DNA of 64,000 nt from an uncultured Lachnoanaerobaculum sp. GTDB lineage: Bacteria > Bacillota > Clostridia > Lachnospirales > Lachnospiraceae. Position numbers and translations under genes: made by a program. Of this stretch, positions 25,459 to 34,747 are shown piece after piece (positions within the stretch are counted from its first letter, which is position 1; each line of letters begins with the position of its first letter). The notes beneath the pieces were generated by a model. The model was not told the origin of the DNA, ran no database searches, and saw only the letters and a program-made list of their open reading frames with translations. The stretch lies in contig CALALP010000043.1 in NCBI GenBank assembly GCA_937925515.1, positions 1 through 64,000 on the forward strand. The letters are read 5' to 3'.

Positions 25459-27435
25459 CTACAGCCCTTTTGCTACTTTAACAACATTTTCCACTGTAAA
25501 ACCAAATTTCTTAAATAAGAGATTTTGTGGGGCACTTGCTCCAAAACCTTTCATTGCAACCACTGCACCGTCAAGTCCTGTATATCTTTCCCAACCAAAG
25601 CCTGAAAGGGCCTCTATTGCAACTCTCTTTCTAACTGAATTAGGAAGTACACTCTCCTTATACTCCTTACTTTGCTCCTCAAATAAATCCATACAAGGCA
25701 TACTTACAACTCTTGCATCAATATCATCTTTAAGAAGTTCTTCCTTTGCCTTAAGTGCAAGTTCCACTTCAGAACCTGATGCCATTAAAATCATATCAGG
25801 TACTTCTTTCTTAGAATCACTAAGCACATATCCACCTTTTAAGGCATCTTTTCCACTTCCCTCAAGCTGAGGTAAATTCTGTCTTGTAAGTATTATTCCT
25901 GTCGGAGTATTTTCAGACTTCATAGCAGTATACCAAGCAGCGATAGTTTCTCTTGCATCAGCAGGTCTAAAAGCATAGAAATTAGGTAATGACCTAAGCA
26001 TTGCAAGTTGTTCGATAGGCTCATGTGTAGGTCCGTCCTCTCCTACTCCGATAGAATCATGTGTAAATACAAATATTGTAGGTATTCTCATTAATGATGA
26101 AAGTCTTGCCATAGGTTTTGTATAATCACTAAATACAAAGAATGTAGCACAATATGCCTTTAGTCCACCATGCAAAATAATTCCATTTGTTTCGGCAGTC
26201 ATTGACAACTCTCTTACACCAAAATGAATGTTTCTGCCTGAATAGTTCTCACTTCCAAAATAGTCCTCTTTATCCATAACAGTTTTGTTTGACGGAGAAA
26301 GGTCGGCAGAACCTCCTATTAGATTAGGGAAAATGTCTTTTAATCTATTAATTATACTTCCTGAAATATTTCTAGTTGCCTGCGGCTTATCGTCCCACTC
26401 CCAAAACTTATCTAAATCAATTTCATCATAATTTGGCTTACCGAAATATTTGTCCCAAAGTTCTTTTTTCTTTGGAAAGCGACTCTTATATTCATCAAAA
26501 AGTACATTCCACTCATACTCTTTTTCTTCAAGTCTATTGGTAAGTTTATTATAATGTTCATATACATCAGCCGGCACATAGAAATCTTCTAATGATTCCC
26601 AGCCTAGATTTTCTTTCATTGCAATTATATTATCTTTTCCTAAAGGCTCTCCATGTGCTGCTGCCTTACCCTGTTTTAAAGGACAGCCAAAGCCGATTTC
26701 TGTATTAATTTTAATAAAGCTAGGTCTATTTTTTTCAGCCTTAGCCTCACTTATCGCCTTGGCAATAGCTGATAAGTCATTTCCATTTTCCACTTCAATA
26801 GTTTGGAAACCAAATGCCTGCATGCGTTTAACAACGTCTTCAGTAAAGGCAACATCTGTGCTACCCTCTATTGTTATATTATTTGAGTCATACAAAACTA
26901 TTAATTTACCAAGTTTTAATGTTCCTGCAAGTGAAAATGTTTCTGAGGAAATGCCCTCCATCATACAGCCGTCGCCACCAAGCACAAAAGTATAATGATC
27001 AATTACAGGAAAGCCGTCTTCATTGAATTTAGCTGCCAAATGTGCCTCAGCCATAGCCATTCCTACTGCCATTCCCATTCCTGCTCCAAGTGGTCCAGTG
27101 GTTGCCTCAACCCCTACTGTATGACCATATTCAGGGTGTCCCGGAGTGAGTGAATCTAATTGTCTAAAGTTTTTTAAATCTTCTATAGTCAAACCATATC
27201 CAAATAAATGTAGTAAAGAGTACAAAAGCATTGAACCATGCCCTGCTGATAAAATAAATCTATCTCTATTTATCCAACCAGGATTTTTAGGATTATGTTT
27301 CATTTGATTTGCCCATAGCTCATAACTTATTGCCGCCGCTCCGAGTGGTAACCCCGGATGTCCTGAATTTGCCTTTTGTACACCGTCTGCTGACAAAACT
27401 CTTATTGCATTTACTGCTTTTATTTCTATGCTCAT
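25459..27435 (-). CDS. tkt: Transketolase
   Basis: Thiamine-diphosphate enzyme of the non-oxidative pentose phosphate pathway; transfers two-carbon units between sugar phosphates. The TPP motif GGDGCMMEG, the N-terminal ANSGHPGLPLGAA and AGHGSML segments, and the pyrimidine-domain FVFTHDSIGVGEDGPTHEP are all present. Length 658 aa from ATG 27435, chosen because AAAAGGAG precedes it; the frame runs open to 27456. With the transaldolase just upstream it can process the D-xylulose-5-phosphate from the ula pathway. Confidence 0.96.
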   Translation of the reverse strand: MSIEIKAVNAIRVLSADGVQKANSGHPGLPLGAAAISYELWANQMKHNPKNPGWINRDRFILSAGHGSMLLYSLLHLFGYGLTIEDLKNFRQLDSLTPGHPEYGHTVGVEATTGPLGAGMGMAVGMAMAEAHLAAKFNEDGFPVIDHYTFVLGGDGCMMEGISSETFSLAGTLKLGKLIVLYDSNNITIEGSTDVAFTEDVVKRMQAFGFQTIEVENGNDLSAIAKAISEAKAEKNRPSFIKINTEIGFGCPLKQGKAAAHGEPLGKDNIIAMKENLGWESLEDFYVPADVYEHYNKLTNRLEEKEYEWNVLFDEYKSRFPKKKELWDKYFGKPNYDEIDLDKFWEWDDKPQATRNISGSIINRLKDIFPNLIGGSADLSPSNKTVMDKEDYFGSENYSGRNIHFGVRELSMTAETNGIILHGGLKAYCATFFVFSDYTKPMARLSSLMRIPTIFVFTHDSIGVGEDGPTHEPIEQLAMLRSLPNFYAFRPADARETIAAWYTAMKSENTPTGIILTRQNLPQLEGSGKDALKGGYVLSDSKKEVPDMILMASGSEVELALKAKEELLKDDIDARVVSMPCMDLFEEQSKEYKESVLPNSVRKRVAIEALSGFGWERYTGLDGAVVAMKGFGASAPQNLLFKKFGFTVENVVKVAKGL

Positions 27436-27508
27436 AAAATCTCCTTTTGAATACATAAAAGAAGACCTCGCAAGCTTGTAACCTTACAAAGCCTCTTTTT
27501 GTTATTAT

Positions 27509-28159
27509 TTAGTTAAATACTGCTTTATAGTCTGCTTGAAACTTTTCTATTCCCTTATCTGTAAGTGGGTGTTTAACCATTTGCATAAGCACTTTATAAG
27601 GAACTGTTGCTATATCTGCTCCCATTTTAGCACATTCTAAAACATGTAAAGGGTGTCTTACTGAGGCACATATAACTTCACAATCTATTTCATTGATACC
27701 AAATACATCTGTAATATCTCTAATAATTTGAAGTCCGTCAGTTGCAATATCATCAAGCCTGCCAAGGAATGGAGATACATAAGTCGCACCTGCTCTTGCG
27801 GCAAGTAGTGCCTGACAAGCAGTAAAAATAAGTGTACAATTAGTCTTTATTCCCTCTGATTTTAAAACTTTAATAGCCTTAAGCCCCTCTGAAGTCATAG
27901 GTATCTTCACAACCATATTTGGATGAATTTTTGCAATTTCACGCCCCTCAGCAATCATCCCTTGTGCATCTGTTGTGCTTGCTTTAACTTCTCCACTTAT
28001 AGGTCCGTCAACTATATCAGTAATCTCTTTGATGACCTTATTAAAATCTCTGCCCTCTTTTGCAATGAGAGAGGGATTAGTGGTTACTCCACATATAATT
28101 CCCATGTCATTTGCATTTTTAATTTCATCAATATTAGCTGTGTCGATAAAAAATCTCAT
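27509..28159 (-). CDS. Transaldolase / fructose-6-phosphate aldolase family
   Basis: Short transaldolase-type aldolase (216 aa). The N-terminal MRFFIDTANIDEIK and the Schiff-base lysine in VVKIPMTSEG are family hallmarks. Such short proteins act either as transaldolase or as fructose-6-phosphate aldolase; sequence alone does not separate them, but pairing with transketolase favours transaldolase. ATG 28159 follows AAGGAGGATTGAA. A hairpin-like sequence in the 73-base gap to tkt (about 27465-27500) could tune expression. Confidence 0.93.
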   Translation of the reverse strand: MRFFIDTANIDEIKNANDMGIICGVTTNPSLIAKEGRDFNKVIKEITDIVDGPISGEVKASTTDAQGMIAEGREIAKIHPNMVVKIPMTSEGLKAIKVLKSEGIKTNCTLIFTACQALLAARAGATYVSPFLGRLDDIATDGLQIIRDITDVFGINEIDCEVICASVRHPLHVLECAKMGADIATVPYKVLMQMVKHPLTDKGIEKFQADYKAVFN

Positions 28160-28214
28160 TTCAATCCTCCTTATACTTTAAATAAGTTTTATTATAAAGG
28201 TAAATGACTATAAT

Positions 28215-29576
28215 TTAAAATTTTATAAATCCTAAGATAAGAATTGCAATTACTAGTATCGGAAGAACATATGTCATATATGGTCGCATCCATTCCTTAA
28301 CCTTAGGTCCATCTCCCTTATTTGCCTCTTTTACAAAATTCTCCCAGCCCCAGCCATATCTGCTTACACAAAAAAGTACAAATACAACTGAGCCACCCGG
28401 AAGTAAAATATTACTTACTAAGAAATCTTCAAAATCAAGTATACTGCTTGTGCCGCCAAGAGGGTGTAAACCACTCCATAAGTTAAAACCTAATGCACAT
28501 GGTACTGATAATAATATTACAATAATACAATTTATTAGACAAGCCTTTTTCCTTGACCAACCAAATAAATCCATAGTACATGCTAAAATATTTTCAAATA
28601 CTGCAAGTACTGTACTAAATGCCGCAAATGTCATAAATACAAAGAAAAGACTTCCCCAAACTCTACCAAATGCAATGTCATTAAAAATATTAGGTAATGT
28701 TATAAATATAAGTCCCGGCCCTGAATTAACTTCAACATTATAAGAATAACAGGCAGGAAAGATTATTAAACCTGCTGATATTGCTACAAATGTATCTAAG
28801 AGTGCAACATTTATAGATTCGCCTAAAAGTGCCTTTTCATTTCCGATATAACTTCCAAATATAGCCATTGCACCTATACCAAGACTAAGAGTAAAAAAGC
28901 TTTGATTCATAGCTGCAACTACTAACTTCATAAAACCTTGTTCGCTTGCTCTTTTAAAATCAGGTATAAGGTAAAATGCTAATCCCTTTGATGCACCTTT
29001 CATAAAAACTGAATTTATTGCAAGTATAACCATTATAATTAAAAGTGCTATCATCATAACCTTGGTTATTTTTTCCAAACCATTTTGTAAACCTATTGAA
29101 CAGATAAAAAAGCCAAGTACTACAATAACTGCCATAAAAACTACTTGTGATACAGGATCTGCAAGCATATCGTTAAATAAATTAGCTACTGTTTTACTAT
29201 TTGTACCCTCAAACTTACCTGATGCCATGTCAACAAAATATTTTAACATCCAACCTGAAACCACCGTATAAAAAAACATCAAAATATAATTTCCTGCCAT
29301 AGCAAGATAGCCATGCAAAAACCACTTACTTTTACTTGGTGCAAGTTTATCATATATATGCACAGGACTTTTTCTACTTGCTCTACCCATTGAAAATTCC
29401 ATAGTCATTACAGGAACTCCCATTACTATAAGGAAAAATAAATACACAAGTACAAAGACCCCTCCTCCATATTGACCTGTAACATAAGGAAATCTCCATA
29501 CATTTCCAATTCCTATTGCACAACCTGCACTAAGCAGAATAAAACCAAGTCTACTTCCAAGCCTTTCTCTTTTCAT
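28215..29576 (-). CDS. Neurotransmitter:sodium symporter (NSS) family transporter
   Basis: Na+-coupled transporter of amino acids or related compounds (LeuT fold). The N-terminal motif LGFILLSAGCAIGIGNVWRF and YGGGVFVLVYL are diagnostic of the NSS family, and there are about 11-12 membrane helices over 453 aa. The start ATG 29576 follows AAAGGGGC. It has its own promoter (29632-29660), so it is probably expressed separately from the ula genes. Substrate not predictable. Confidence 0.92.
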   Translation of the reverse strand: MKRERLGSRLGFILLSAGCAIGIGNVWRFPYVTGQYGGGVFVLVYLFFLIVMGVPVMTMEFSMGRASRKSPVHIYDKLAPSKSKWFLHGYLAMAGNYILMFFYTVVSGWMLKYFVDMASGKFEGTNSKTVANLFNDMLADPVSQVVFMAVIVVLGFFICSIGLQNGLEKITKVMMIALLIIMVILAINSVFMKGASKGLAFYLIPDFKRASEQGFMKLVVAAMNQSFFTLSLGIGAMAIFGSYIGNEKALLGESINVALLDTFVAISAGLIIFPACYSYNVEVNSGPGLIFITLPNIFNDIAFGRVWGSLFFVFMTFAAFSTVLAVFENILACTMDLFGWSRKKACLINCIIVILLSVPCALGFNLWSGLHPLGGTSSILDFEDFLVSNILLPGGSVVFVLFCVSRYGWGWENFVKEANKGDGPKVKEWMRPYMTYVLPILVIAILILGFIKF

Positions 29577-29606
29577 ATACTAAGCCCCTTTCACTATTAG
29601 AATTTT

Positions 29607-29625
29607 CAAATCTAAAAAAGATTTG
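29607..29625. repeat. Small hairpin in the NSS transporter leader
   Basis: CAAATCT and AGATTTG flank AAAAA, between the predicted promoter and the start codon. It could be an operator or an RNA hairpin. Confidence 0.4.
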
Positions 29626-29631
29626 TAGTTT

Positions 29632-29660
29632 AGGATAGCATAGCATTAAACTGTTGACAA
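29632..29660 (-). promoter_or_regulatory. Predicted promoter of the NSS transporter gene
   Basis: Minus-strand TTGTCA (29655-29660) and TATCCT (29632-29637) with a 17-base spacer, about 56 bases upstream of the start. Confidence 0.5.
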
Positions 29661-29824
29661 GATGTTATAAATAATTCATTTATAATTTAGCCTTTTAGTT
29701 AATAATTGGTTTATAAATTATATAAAAAGTAAATAATCAATGTTATTTAGGTTAAAAATGATTGTTAAAATATATATAAGCAAAATTTCTATAAGTTAAA
29801 ATTTAAACATTTTAGCTATAATTA

Positions 29825-30517
29825 TTATTTTTTCTGACCATAGTAAGCATTAGGTCCATGCTTTCTCATAAAATGTTTTTTCTGTAAAAAATCAGGTGCA
29901 GGTTCTACATTCTTATTAATAAGTTCAGTAAATAGATTCATTTTAGCAACTTCTTCTAATACTACTGCATTATGAAATGCCTCATGTGCGTCTTTTCCAA
30001 ATGTAAAAGGTCCATGATTTTTACAAAGTACCCCCGGAACATGCAATGGGTTTAAGTCTTTAAATACTTCTACTATTAAATTACCTGTATTTTTTTCATA
30101 AGCCTCTTCAATTTCATTTTCAGATAAAACTCTTGCACAAGGAATTTCTCCGAAAAAGTAATCTGCATGTGTTGTGCCATAACATGGGAGATTTCTACCT
30201 GACTGTGCCCAACTTGTAGCATAGGTACTGTGAGTATGTACAATTCCTCCTATATTATTCCAACATTTATAAAGTACTGCATGTGTGGGGGTATCAGAGG
30301 ATGGATTTAAATCTCCCTCAACTTTGTTGCCGTCAAAATCTACTACTACCATATCCTCAGGCTTTAACTTTTCATAAGGCACTCCACTTGGCTTAATTAC
30401 AAAAAGTTTACTTTCTCTGTCAACTCCACTTACATTACCCCAAGTAAATGTTACCAAATTATACTTTGGTAAAAGCATATTTGCCTCATATACTTCTTGC
30501 TTTAACTTTTCTAACAT
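29825..30517 (-). CDS. ulaF: L-ribulose-5-phosphate 4-epimerase
   Basis: Class II aldolase-fold epimerase (AraD/UlaF/SgaE) that converts L-ribulose 5-phosphate to D-xylulose 5-phosphate. Metal-binding HTHSTYATSWAQ and HADYFFGEIPCAR, with LCKNHGPFTFG, match the family. Length 230 aa. It is the last gene of the downstream ula segment, so UlaF fits better than AraD. ATG 30517 follows AAGGGAGGACAC. Confidence 0.93.
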   Translation of the reverse strand: MLEKLKQEVYEANMLLPKYNLVTFTWGNVSGVDRESKLFVIKPSGVPYEKLKPEDMVVVDFDGNKVEGDLNPSSDTPTHAVLYKCWNNIGGIVHTHSTYATSWAQSGRNLPCYGTTHADYFFGEIPCARVLSENEIEEAYEKNTGNLIVEVFKDLNPLHVPGVLCKNHGPFTFGKDAHEAFHNAVVLEEVAKMNLFTELINKNVEPAPDFLQKKHFMRKHGPNAYYGQKK

Positions 30518-30528
30518 GTGTCCTCCCT

Positions 30529-31578
30529 TTATTTCTTAAATTCATATCTTGCTATTTCATCTGTTTCTCTATTAGTGGAAATGAGATATTCCCTGCCATT
30601 ATATTCATACTTATAGACATTGGCTGAACCCTTACCTGAATCTATAAGAGTTGACTCTATCTCGCCCTTTTCCTTATTCCACCTAAATAATATCAAATCC
30701 ATTTCCCCACGTCTATGACCTATAACGACAACCGGTTCTCCCAAAACATTACCACCAAAAATAGAATGTACAAACTCTACTTTTTTACCATAATCATAAA
30801 ACTTAGTATACTTTCCATTTTGTTTCCTATAAAAGCTTATATTATCTCCATGGAAAGGTGCAATGACTACAAGCTCATCTTCTCCGTCATTATCAACGTC
30901 TACAAGCGTACAATCTGAGGCAGGAACATCTACAAGTTCCTCGATTTCCCACTCTCCTTTTTCATTTTCCGGAGGGGTAAATCTAAATACTCCATTATCA
31001 CATGCTACTAGAGCTGTATCATAATCATCTTTTTTAATCATGTAAAAACCATGATTTTTTAACATATCATCTTTTATCACTTTTAGCTCAAGTTGTTTTT
31101 CATCTCCATAACTACTTAAATCATTTGGCAAAACACATGCAAGTACTTTACCTGCCTTACTCCAATCATCTCTATACTCATGACCTGATTTAATTGTACA
31201 AGCGATTAGATAATTAACCCCATTTCTATTTAAAATTCCAAATCTATGTACAAATGGTAGTTCTACCAAAACTTTTCTCTCCCAATTTCCTTTTGAGATA
31301 GGTCTTATAATCATTATTTTAGCCTCACTTGAATCATTTTGAGAGTAAAATTTATGAGTAGCAAGAAATACTCCGTCAGAATTAGGTACTTGCTGCATAC
31401 TCATAACTCCTCCAGGTTCATTCCAAAGAGTATCGACTTCATTTCCGTCCATATCAAATAAAATACATCTGTCTTGCTTTTCAGCTGCCACAAGTATATA
31501 ATCTTTTCCTTGATATTTTAAGGGTGCAATAGAATAACATTTTGTTAAATTAGCTAACACTTTCTTCTCTATTTTCAT
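30529..31578 (-). CDS. Beta-propeller-like protein of unknown function in the ula cluster
   Basis: I do not recognise a named enzyme family. The 349-residue protein has no signal peptide and consists of repeated beta-strand blades; TLVDVDNDGEDELVVIAPF resembles an FG-GAP/VCBS calcium-binding loop (DxDxDG). It overlaps ulaE by 4 bases and is followed closely by ulaF, so it is co-translated with the epimerases. UlaD, the decarboxylase usual in this pathway, is absent here. Whether this protein is a structural, regulatory or catalytic partner cannot be read from sequence. Confidence 0.75.
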   Translation of the reverse strand: MKIEKKVLANLTKCYSIAPLKYQGKDYILVAAEKQDRCILFDMDGNEVDTLWNEPGGVMSMQQVPNSDGVFLATHKFYSQNDSSEAKIMIIRPISKGNWERKVLVELPFVHRFGILNRNGVNYLIACTIKSGHEYRDDWSKAGKVLACVLPNDLSSYGDEKQLELKVIKDDMLKNHGFYMIKKDDYDTALVACDNGVFRFTPPENEKGEWEIEELVDVPASDCTLVDVDNDGEDELVVIAPFHGDNISFYRKQNGKYTKFYDYGKKVEFVHSIFGGNVLGEPVVVIGHRRGEMDLILFRWNKEKGEIESTLIDSGKGSANVYKYEYNGREYLISTNRETDEIARYEFKK

Positions 31579-32426
31579 ACTTCCTCCTGTTTGTCTAAGA
31601 TGTCTGCCATAAGTTTTCTTGAAAGTTTAACTTCATCTTCCCATTTCTCATCTCCAAGATACCAAAACTCTGTAACAAATCTTCTTACTCCCATTTTAAA
31701 AGCAAGTTTAATACCTTTTTCAAAATCTACATGACCGTCGCCATAATGTCTATTCCTATAAATTCCCGGAACTGTTTCTTTTAAATGTAATGCTATAATT
31801 CTGCCCTCTCCACTCTTTATATCTTCATATAAGTCTGAGGTATAAAGCACTGCCGCATTAGTTAGATTACCTAAATCAGGATATACATTTAAATATGGAG
31901 AATTAACTATATTTACATACTTCATACTCTTTTTAACTGTATCCATAAAAGCTGTTTCCATAGTTTCAAATCCCATTAAAATCCCATATTTTGCAGCAAA
32001 TAATGTTGCTTTTTTCAAATTCTTTTCAAACATTTTAAGTGTATCTTCATCAGAAGTTTCATAATAAACATCATAACCTGCAAGCTGAATAATCCTTATA
32101 CCTAAATCACTTGCAAGAATAATAGCCTTTTCCATAATTTCAAGACTTCTTTTTCTTATATTTTCATCATGACTTCCAAGTGGATATTTTCTATGCCCAC
32201 TTAAACACATAGAGCGAATAGGCATACCTGTTTTATACATTAAATTTACTAAGTTTTGCCTATCCTCTAGTGTCATATCAAGTCTTTCCAGTTTTTCATC
32301 TGTTTCATCAATGCTCATCTCTATAAAATCATAGCCTGCATTTTTAGCGACTATCATTTTTTCTTTCCAACTAAGTTCGCTTGGCATTGCTTTTTCATAT
32401 AATCCCAACAAATATTTTTTATTCAT
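31575..32426 (-). CDS. ulaE: L-ribulose/L-xylulose-5-phosphate 3-epimerase
   Basis: TIM-barrel sugar-phosphate epimerase (UlaE/SgaU/SgbU) that converts L-xylulose 5-phosphate to L-ribulose 5-phosphate. Visible: YDFIEMSIDETDEKL near residue 30, SMCLSGHRKYPLGS near residue 75 (family-typical), VYPDLGNL and a C-terminal RFVTEFWY. Length 283 aa. It overlaps both the regulator upstream (8 bases) and the propeller protein downstream (4 bases). Confidence 0.93.
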   Translation of the reverse strand: MNKKYLLGLYEKAMPSELSWKEKMIVAKNAGYDFIEMSIDETDEKLERLDMTLEDRQNLVNLMYKTGMPIRSMCLSGHRKYPLGSHDENIRKRSLEIMEKAIILASDLGIRIIQLAGYDVYYETSDEDTLKMFEKNLKKATLFAAKYGILMGFETMETAFMDTVKKSMKYVNIVNSPYLNVYPDLGNLTNAAVLYTSDLYEDIKSGEGRIIALHLKETVPGIYRNRHYGDGHVDFEKGIKLAFKMGVRRFVTEFWYLGDEKWEDEVKLSRKLMADILDKQEEV

Positions 32427-33180
32427 TTATTTTTACCTGATATACTTTTACTCCTTTCTTTTTAATTGCATCAATCGCTTTTGAATCAGCCTTTTCATCA
32501 GTAATAAGATAAGTTATCTTTTCAATGTCTGCACTTACAAAACTTGAGTTTTTCCCTATTTTAGTATGGTCTGCAAGTACATAAACCTCTTTTGTGGCAT
32601 GTTTAATCATCATTTCATTTATATTAACTTCTGAAAAAAATTCTGTGGTTATACCTCCCTCAGCACTTATTCCTGAACAACCCATAAATGCTTTTTTTGC
32701 ATATATCGGATTTAGATTTTTAAGTGCAAAATCTCCAACCATAGAATCTTTTTGTCGTCTTAGTTCGCCACCTGTAAGTATTACATCTATTCTTTTATCT
32801 CTTGTTTGATAAATGGCTTTTCCATTGTTTGTAATTACTGTAACTCTTTTATCCTTTATATGATTGAGAATTTGTATTGCATTGCTGCTTGTATTTATAA
32901 AAAATGTATCCCCTGCCTCTATAAAATTTGCAGCAAACTTAGCAATCTTTTCTCGATACATCTTAAGTTCTTCTTTTTCATCAAAAATTAAAACTGCACC
33001 ACCATGTGTTCTATTTATTATTTTTCTTGACTCAAGATATGTAAGATCACGTCTTATCGTCATCTTTGATACACCAAATTTAACAGAAAGAAGTTCAACA
33101 CTTACAGAATGATTTGCTTTTAGCTCCTCCTCTATTGCTTTCCAACGTTTTTCAACATAAGACTTCTCTCTCTTTACCAT
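32419..33180 (-). CDS. DeoR family regulator (probable UlaR-like)
   Basis: Sugar-phosphate-responsive repressor: N-terminal DeoR HTH (SVELLSVKFGVSKMTIRRDL) and a C-terminal DeoRC sensor domain (VITNNGKAIY, DVILTGGELRRQKDSMVG, GCSGISAEGGITTE). Length 253 aa. Its position between PTS genes and epimerases makes it the likely regulator of the ascorbate genes. Candidate binding sites are the repeated GAACATAAAA elements at 37984-38075. Confidence 0.88.
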   Translation of the reverse strand: MVKREKSYVEKRWKAIEEELKANHSVSVELLSVKFGVSKMTIRRDLTYLESRKIINRTHGGAVLIFDEKEELKMYREKIAKFAANFIEAGDTFFINTSSNAIQILNHIKDKRVTVITNNGKAIYQTRDKRIDVILTGGELRRQKDSMVGDFALKNLNPIYAKKAFMGCSGISAEGGITTEFFSEVNINEMMIKHATKEVYVLADHTKIGKNSSFVSADIEKITYLITDEKADSKAIDAIKKKGVKVYQVKINE

Positions 33181-33207
33181 TTTCTTTACCTCTGATTTTA
33201 AACTTAA

Positions 33208-34166
33208 TCATTTATTTAAAACTTTCTCATATATGGGAAGTAATATCTTTTTATACCTTTCAATCAAAAATTTTTTATAAAATTCTTTTTGTAGGCTTGA
33301 TATAACATCTAACTCCTCAAATTTTTCAGGTATATCATCAATTATCTTACAACAACTTTCTAAATTGATTTTTGGTACAACGCTTATTACTGCATTAATT
33401 AATCCCTTATCTAACTTATTGTCGCTACTTTTATCTAAACTTAAGTTTTTTAATGTCTTAACAGAGTCAACTCTATTTTCATTGTATGCATAAGGTGTTT
33501 TACCATTTAATAAAATTTGTTTGAAATTTTGCTCATCATTTAATATCTTTGAAATTTTAATGTCGTCATGCTTTAAAAAAAACTTGCACCATTATCAAAT
33601 ATAGGAGCTAGCTTAATCTCTCCTGTTTCTTCATTAATTAAGACACCCCAATTCCAATTATGTCTATCATTATTATTTATAAAACAGTCAACAACAAACA
33701 TTTGAAAAAAAAGTTTCCAAGCATTTAAATCAAGTAGTAACTTATTATTTTCCATAACAAATAATAACTCATTTAAATCAACTTGGTCTCTACTTGTAGT
33801 AGAACTACTTATATTTTCACGCTCAATTTCTAAATTCTTTAAATAGTAGTTTTTAATGTCATGAATAGGAATCATTCTAAAACCGTTTTCATTGAAATCT
33901 TTACAAGCAACTACTACTTTATTATTATATCTTCCTAGCTCAACCTTATGTGTATCAAAGCCTAAATTTTCATATATCTTACTGCCTATGTATTCTGAAA
34001 TAGGCGATGTTGTATATGGTATACCGACATTGCTTAAATTCTTAGTATTCTTAGGGAATTTTAGCATCCAATGACCATTATCAATAATGCACATCTTAGT
34101 TCCTGCATTACCACCATAAAATCTATATGCCTCTTTATAGCTATTGTAATTTTTTAATGTAATCAT
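33208..34166 (-). pseudogene. HipA/CtkA-like Ser/Thr kinase gene with poly-T frameshift
   Basis: The first 197 codons (34166-33573) encode a HipA-like kinase fold: MCIIDNGHWMLKFPK (ATP region), VVDCFINNNDRHNWNWG (catalytic loop) and APIFDNGAS (metal-binding Asp). The frame stops right after a run of eight Ts (33575-33582, plus strand A). Reading on in another frame (six or nine Ts) gives LKHDDIKISKILNDEQNFKQ and continues with no stop to TGA 33208-33210, for about 319 residues in total. So the gene is either frameshifted, switched by slippage, or the run length is a sequencing error. There is no HipB-type antitoxin nearby. It sits between ulaB and the regulator, an unusual place. Confidence 0.8.
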
Positions 34167-34205
34167 TTAAAATATCCTTAAGTATCTACTACTACTATTA
34201 TTTTA

Positions 34206-34245
34206 GGAGCTGTTGCGAAATACCTATCAATTTTGCAACAGCCCC
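34206..34245. repeat. GGGCTGTTGC-class hairpin
   Basis: GGAGCTGTTGCGAAA pairs with TTTTGCAACAGCCCC (13 of 15). It lies 31 bases downstream of the ulaB stop and may separate ulaB from the kinase gene. Related elements are at 22465 and 48257. Confidence 0.7.
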
Positions 34246-34275
34246 CAAAACTACATAACATCTATTATCTTAAAA

Positions 34276-34578
34276 CTATGCTAAATCATTTTCTCTAATC
34301 TTTTGCTCTATTTCCTGCATTGACATAATGTTTCTAAGACCTATAACAATCTTACCTTTGTTTTTTGCATCATCAAACATATTTACAAAGTTTTGAGCAC
34401 AAAAGATTACATCATATTGATGAGCAGCTGATTTTCCCTCTGAAAGTGAACAATGATACACCTTTCCCGGCTTAATCTCTAACTTCTTAAGTACCTTTTC
34501 CATAGTCATCTGCATCATAAGACTTGAACCTGCACCATTTGCACAACATACCAAATAATTTAAATTATCCTTTTTCAT
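34276..34578 (-). CDS. ulaB: PTS ascorbate-type IIB component
   Basis: Phosphocarrier domain of the L-ascorbate PTS (UlaB/SgaB). The phosphorylated cysteine is in LVCCANGAGSS near residue 12 (CxNGxGSS motif). Length 100 aa is normal for a stand-alone IIB. It follows ulaA by 169 bases and is preceded by AAGGAGAAGATT. Confidence 0.9.
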   Translation of the reverse strand: MKKDNLNYLVCCANGAGSSLMMQMTMEKVLKKLEIKPGKVYHCSLSEGKSAAHQYDVIFCAQNFVNMFDDAKNKGKIVIGLRNIMSMQEIEQKIRENDLA

Positions 34579-34747
34579 AATCTTCTCCTTATATTCAAAC
34601 TTAAAGTTATAACTCTAGTATTGAATTTATGTAAATTGTACATTATTTTAAAAATTAGCAACTAACATCAATTCAATTAGTAGCTCAATATCACATTAAC
34701 ATAATTATATTTTATCATTTTTATATGAAATTAGCAAATTATAATAT

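Noticed and set aside
33208..34166. HipBA toxin-antitoxin module
   Set aside because: No HipB-type HTH gene lies next to the kinase; the protein is closer to stand-alone CtkA-like kinases.
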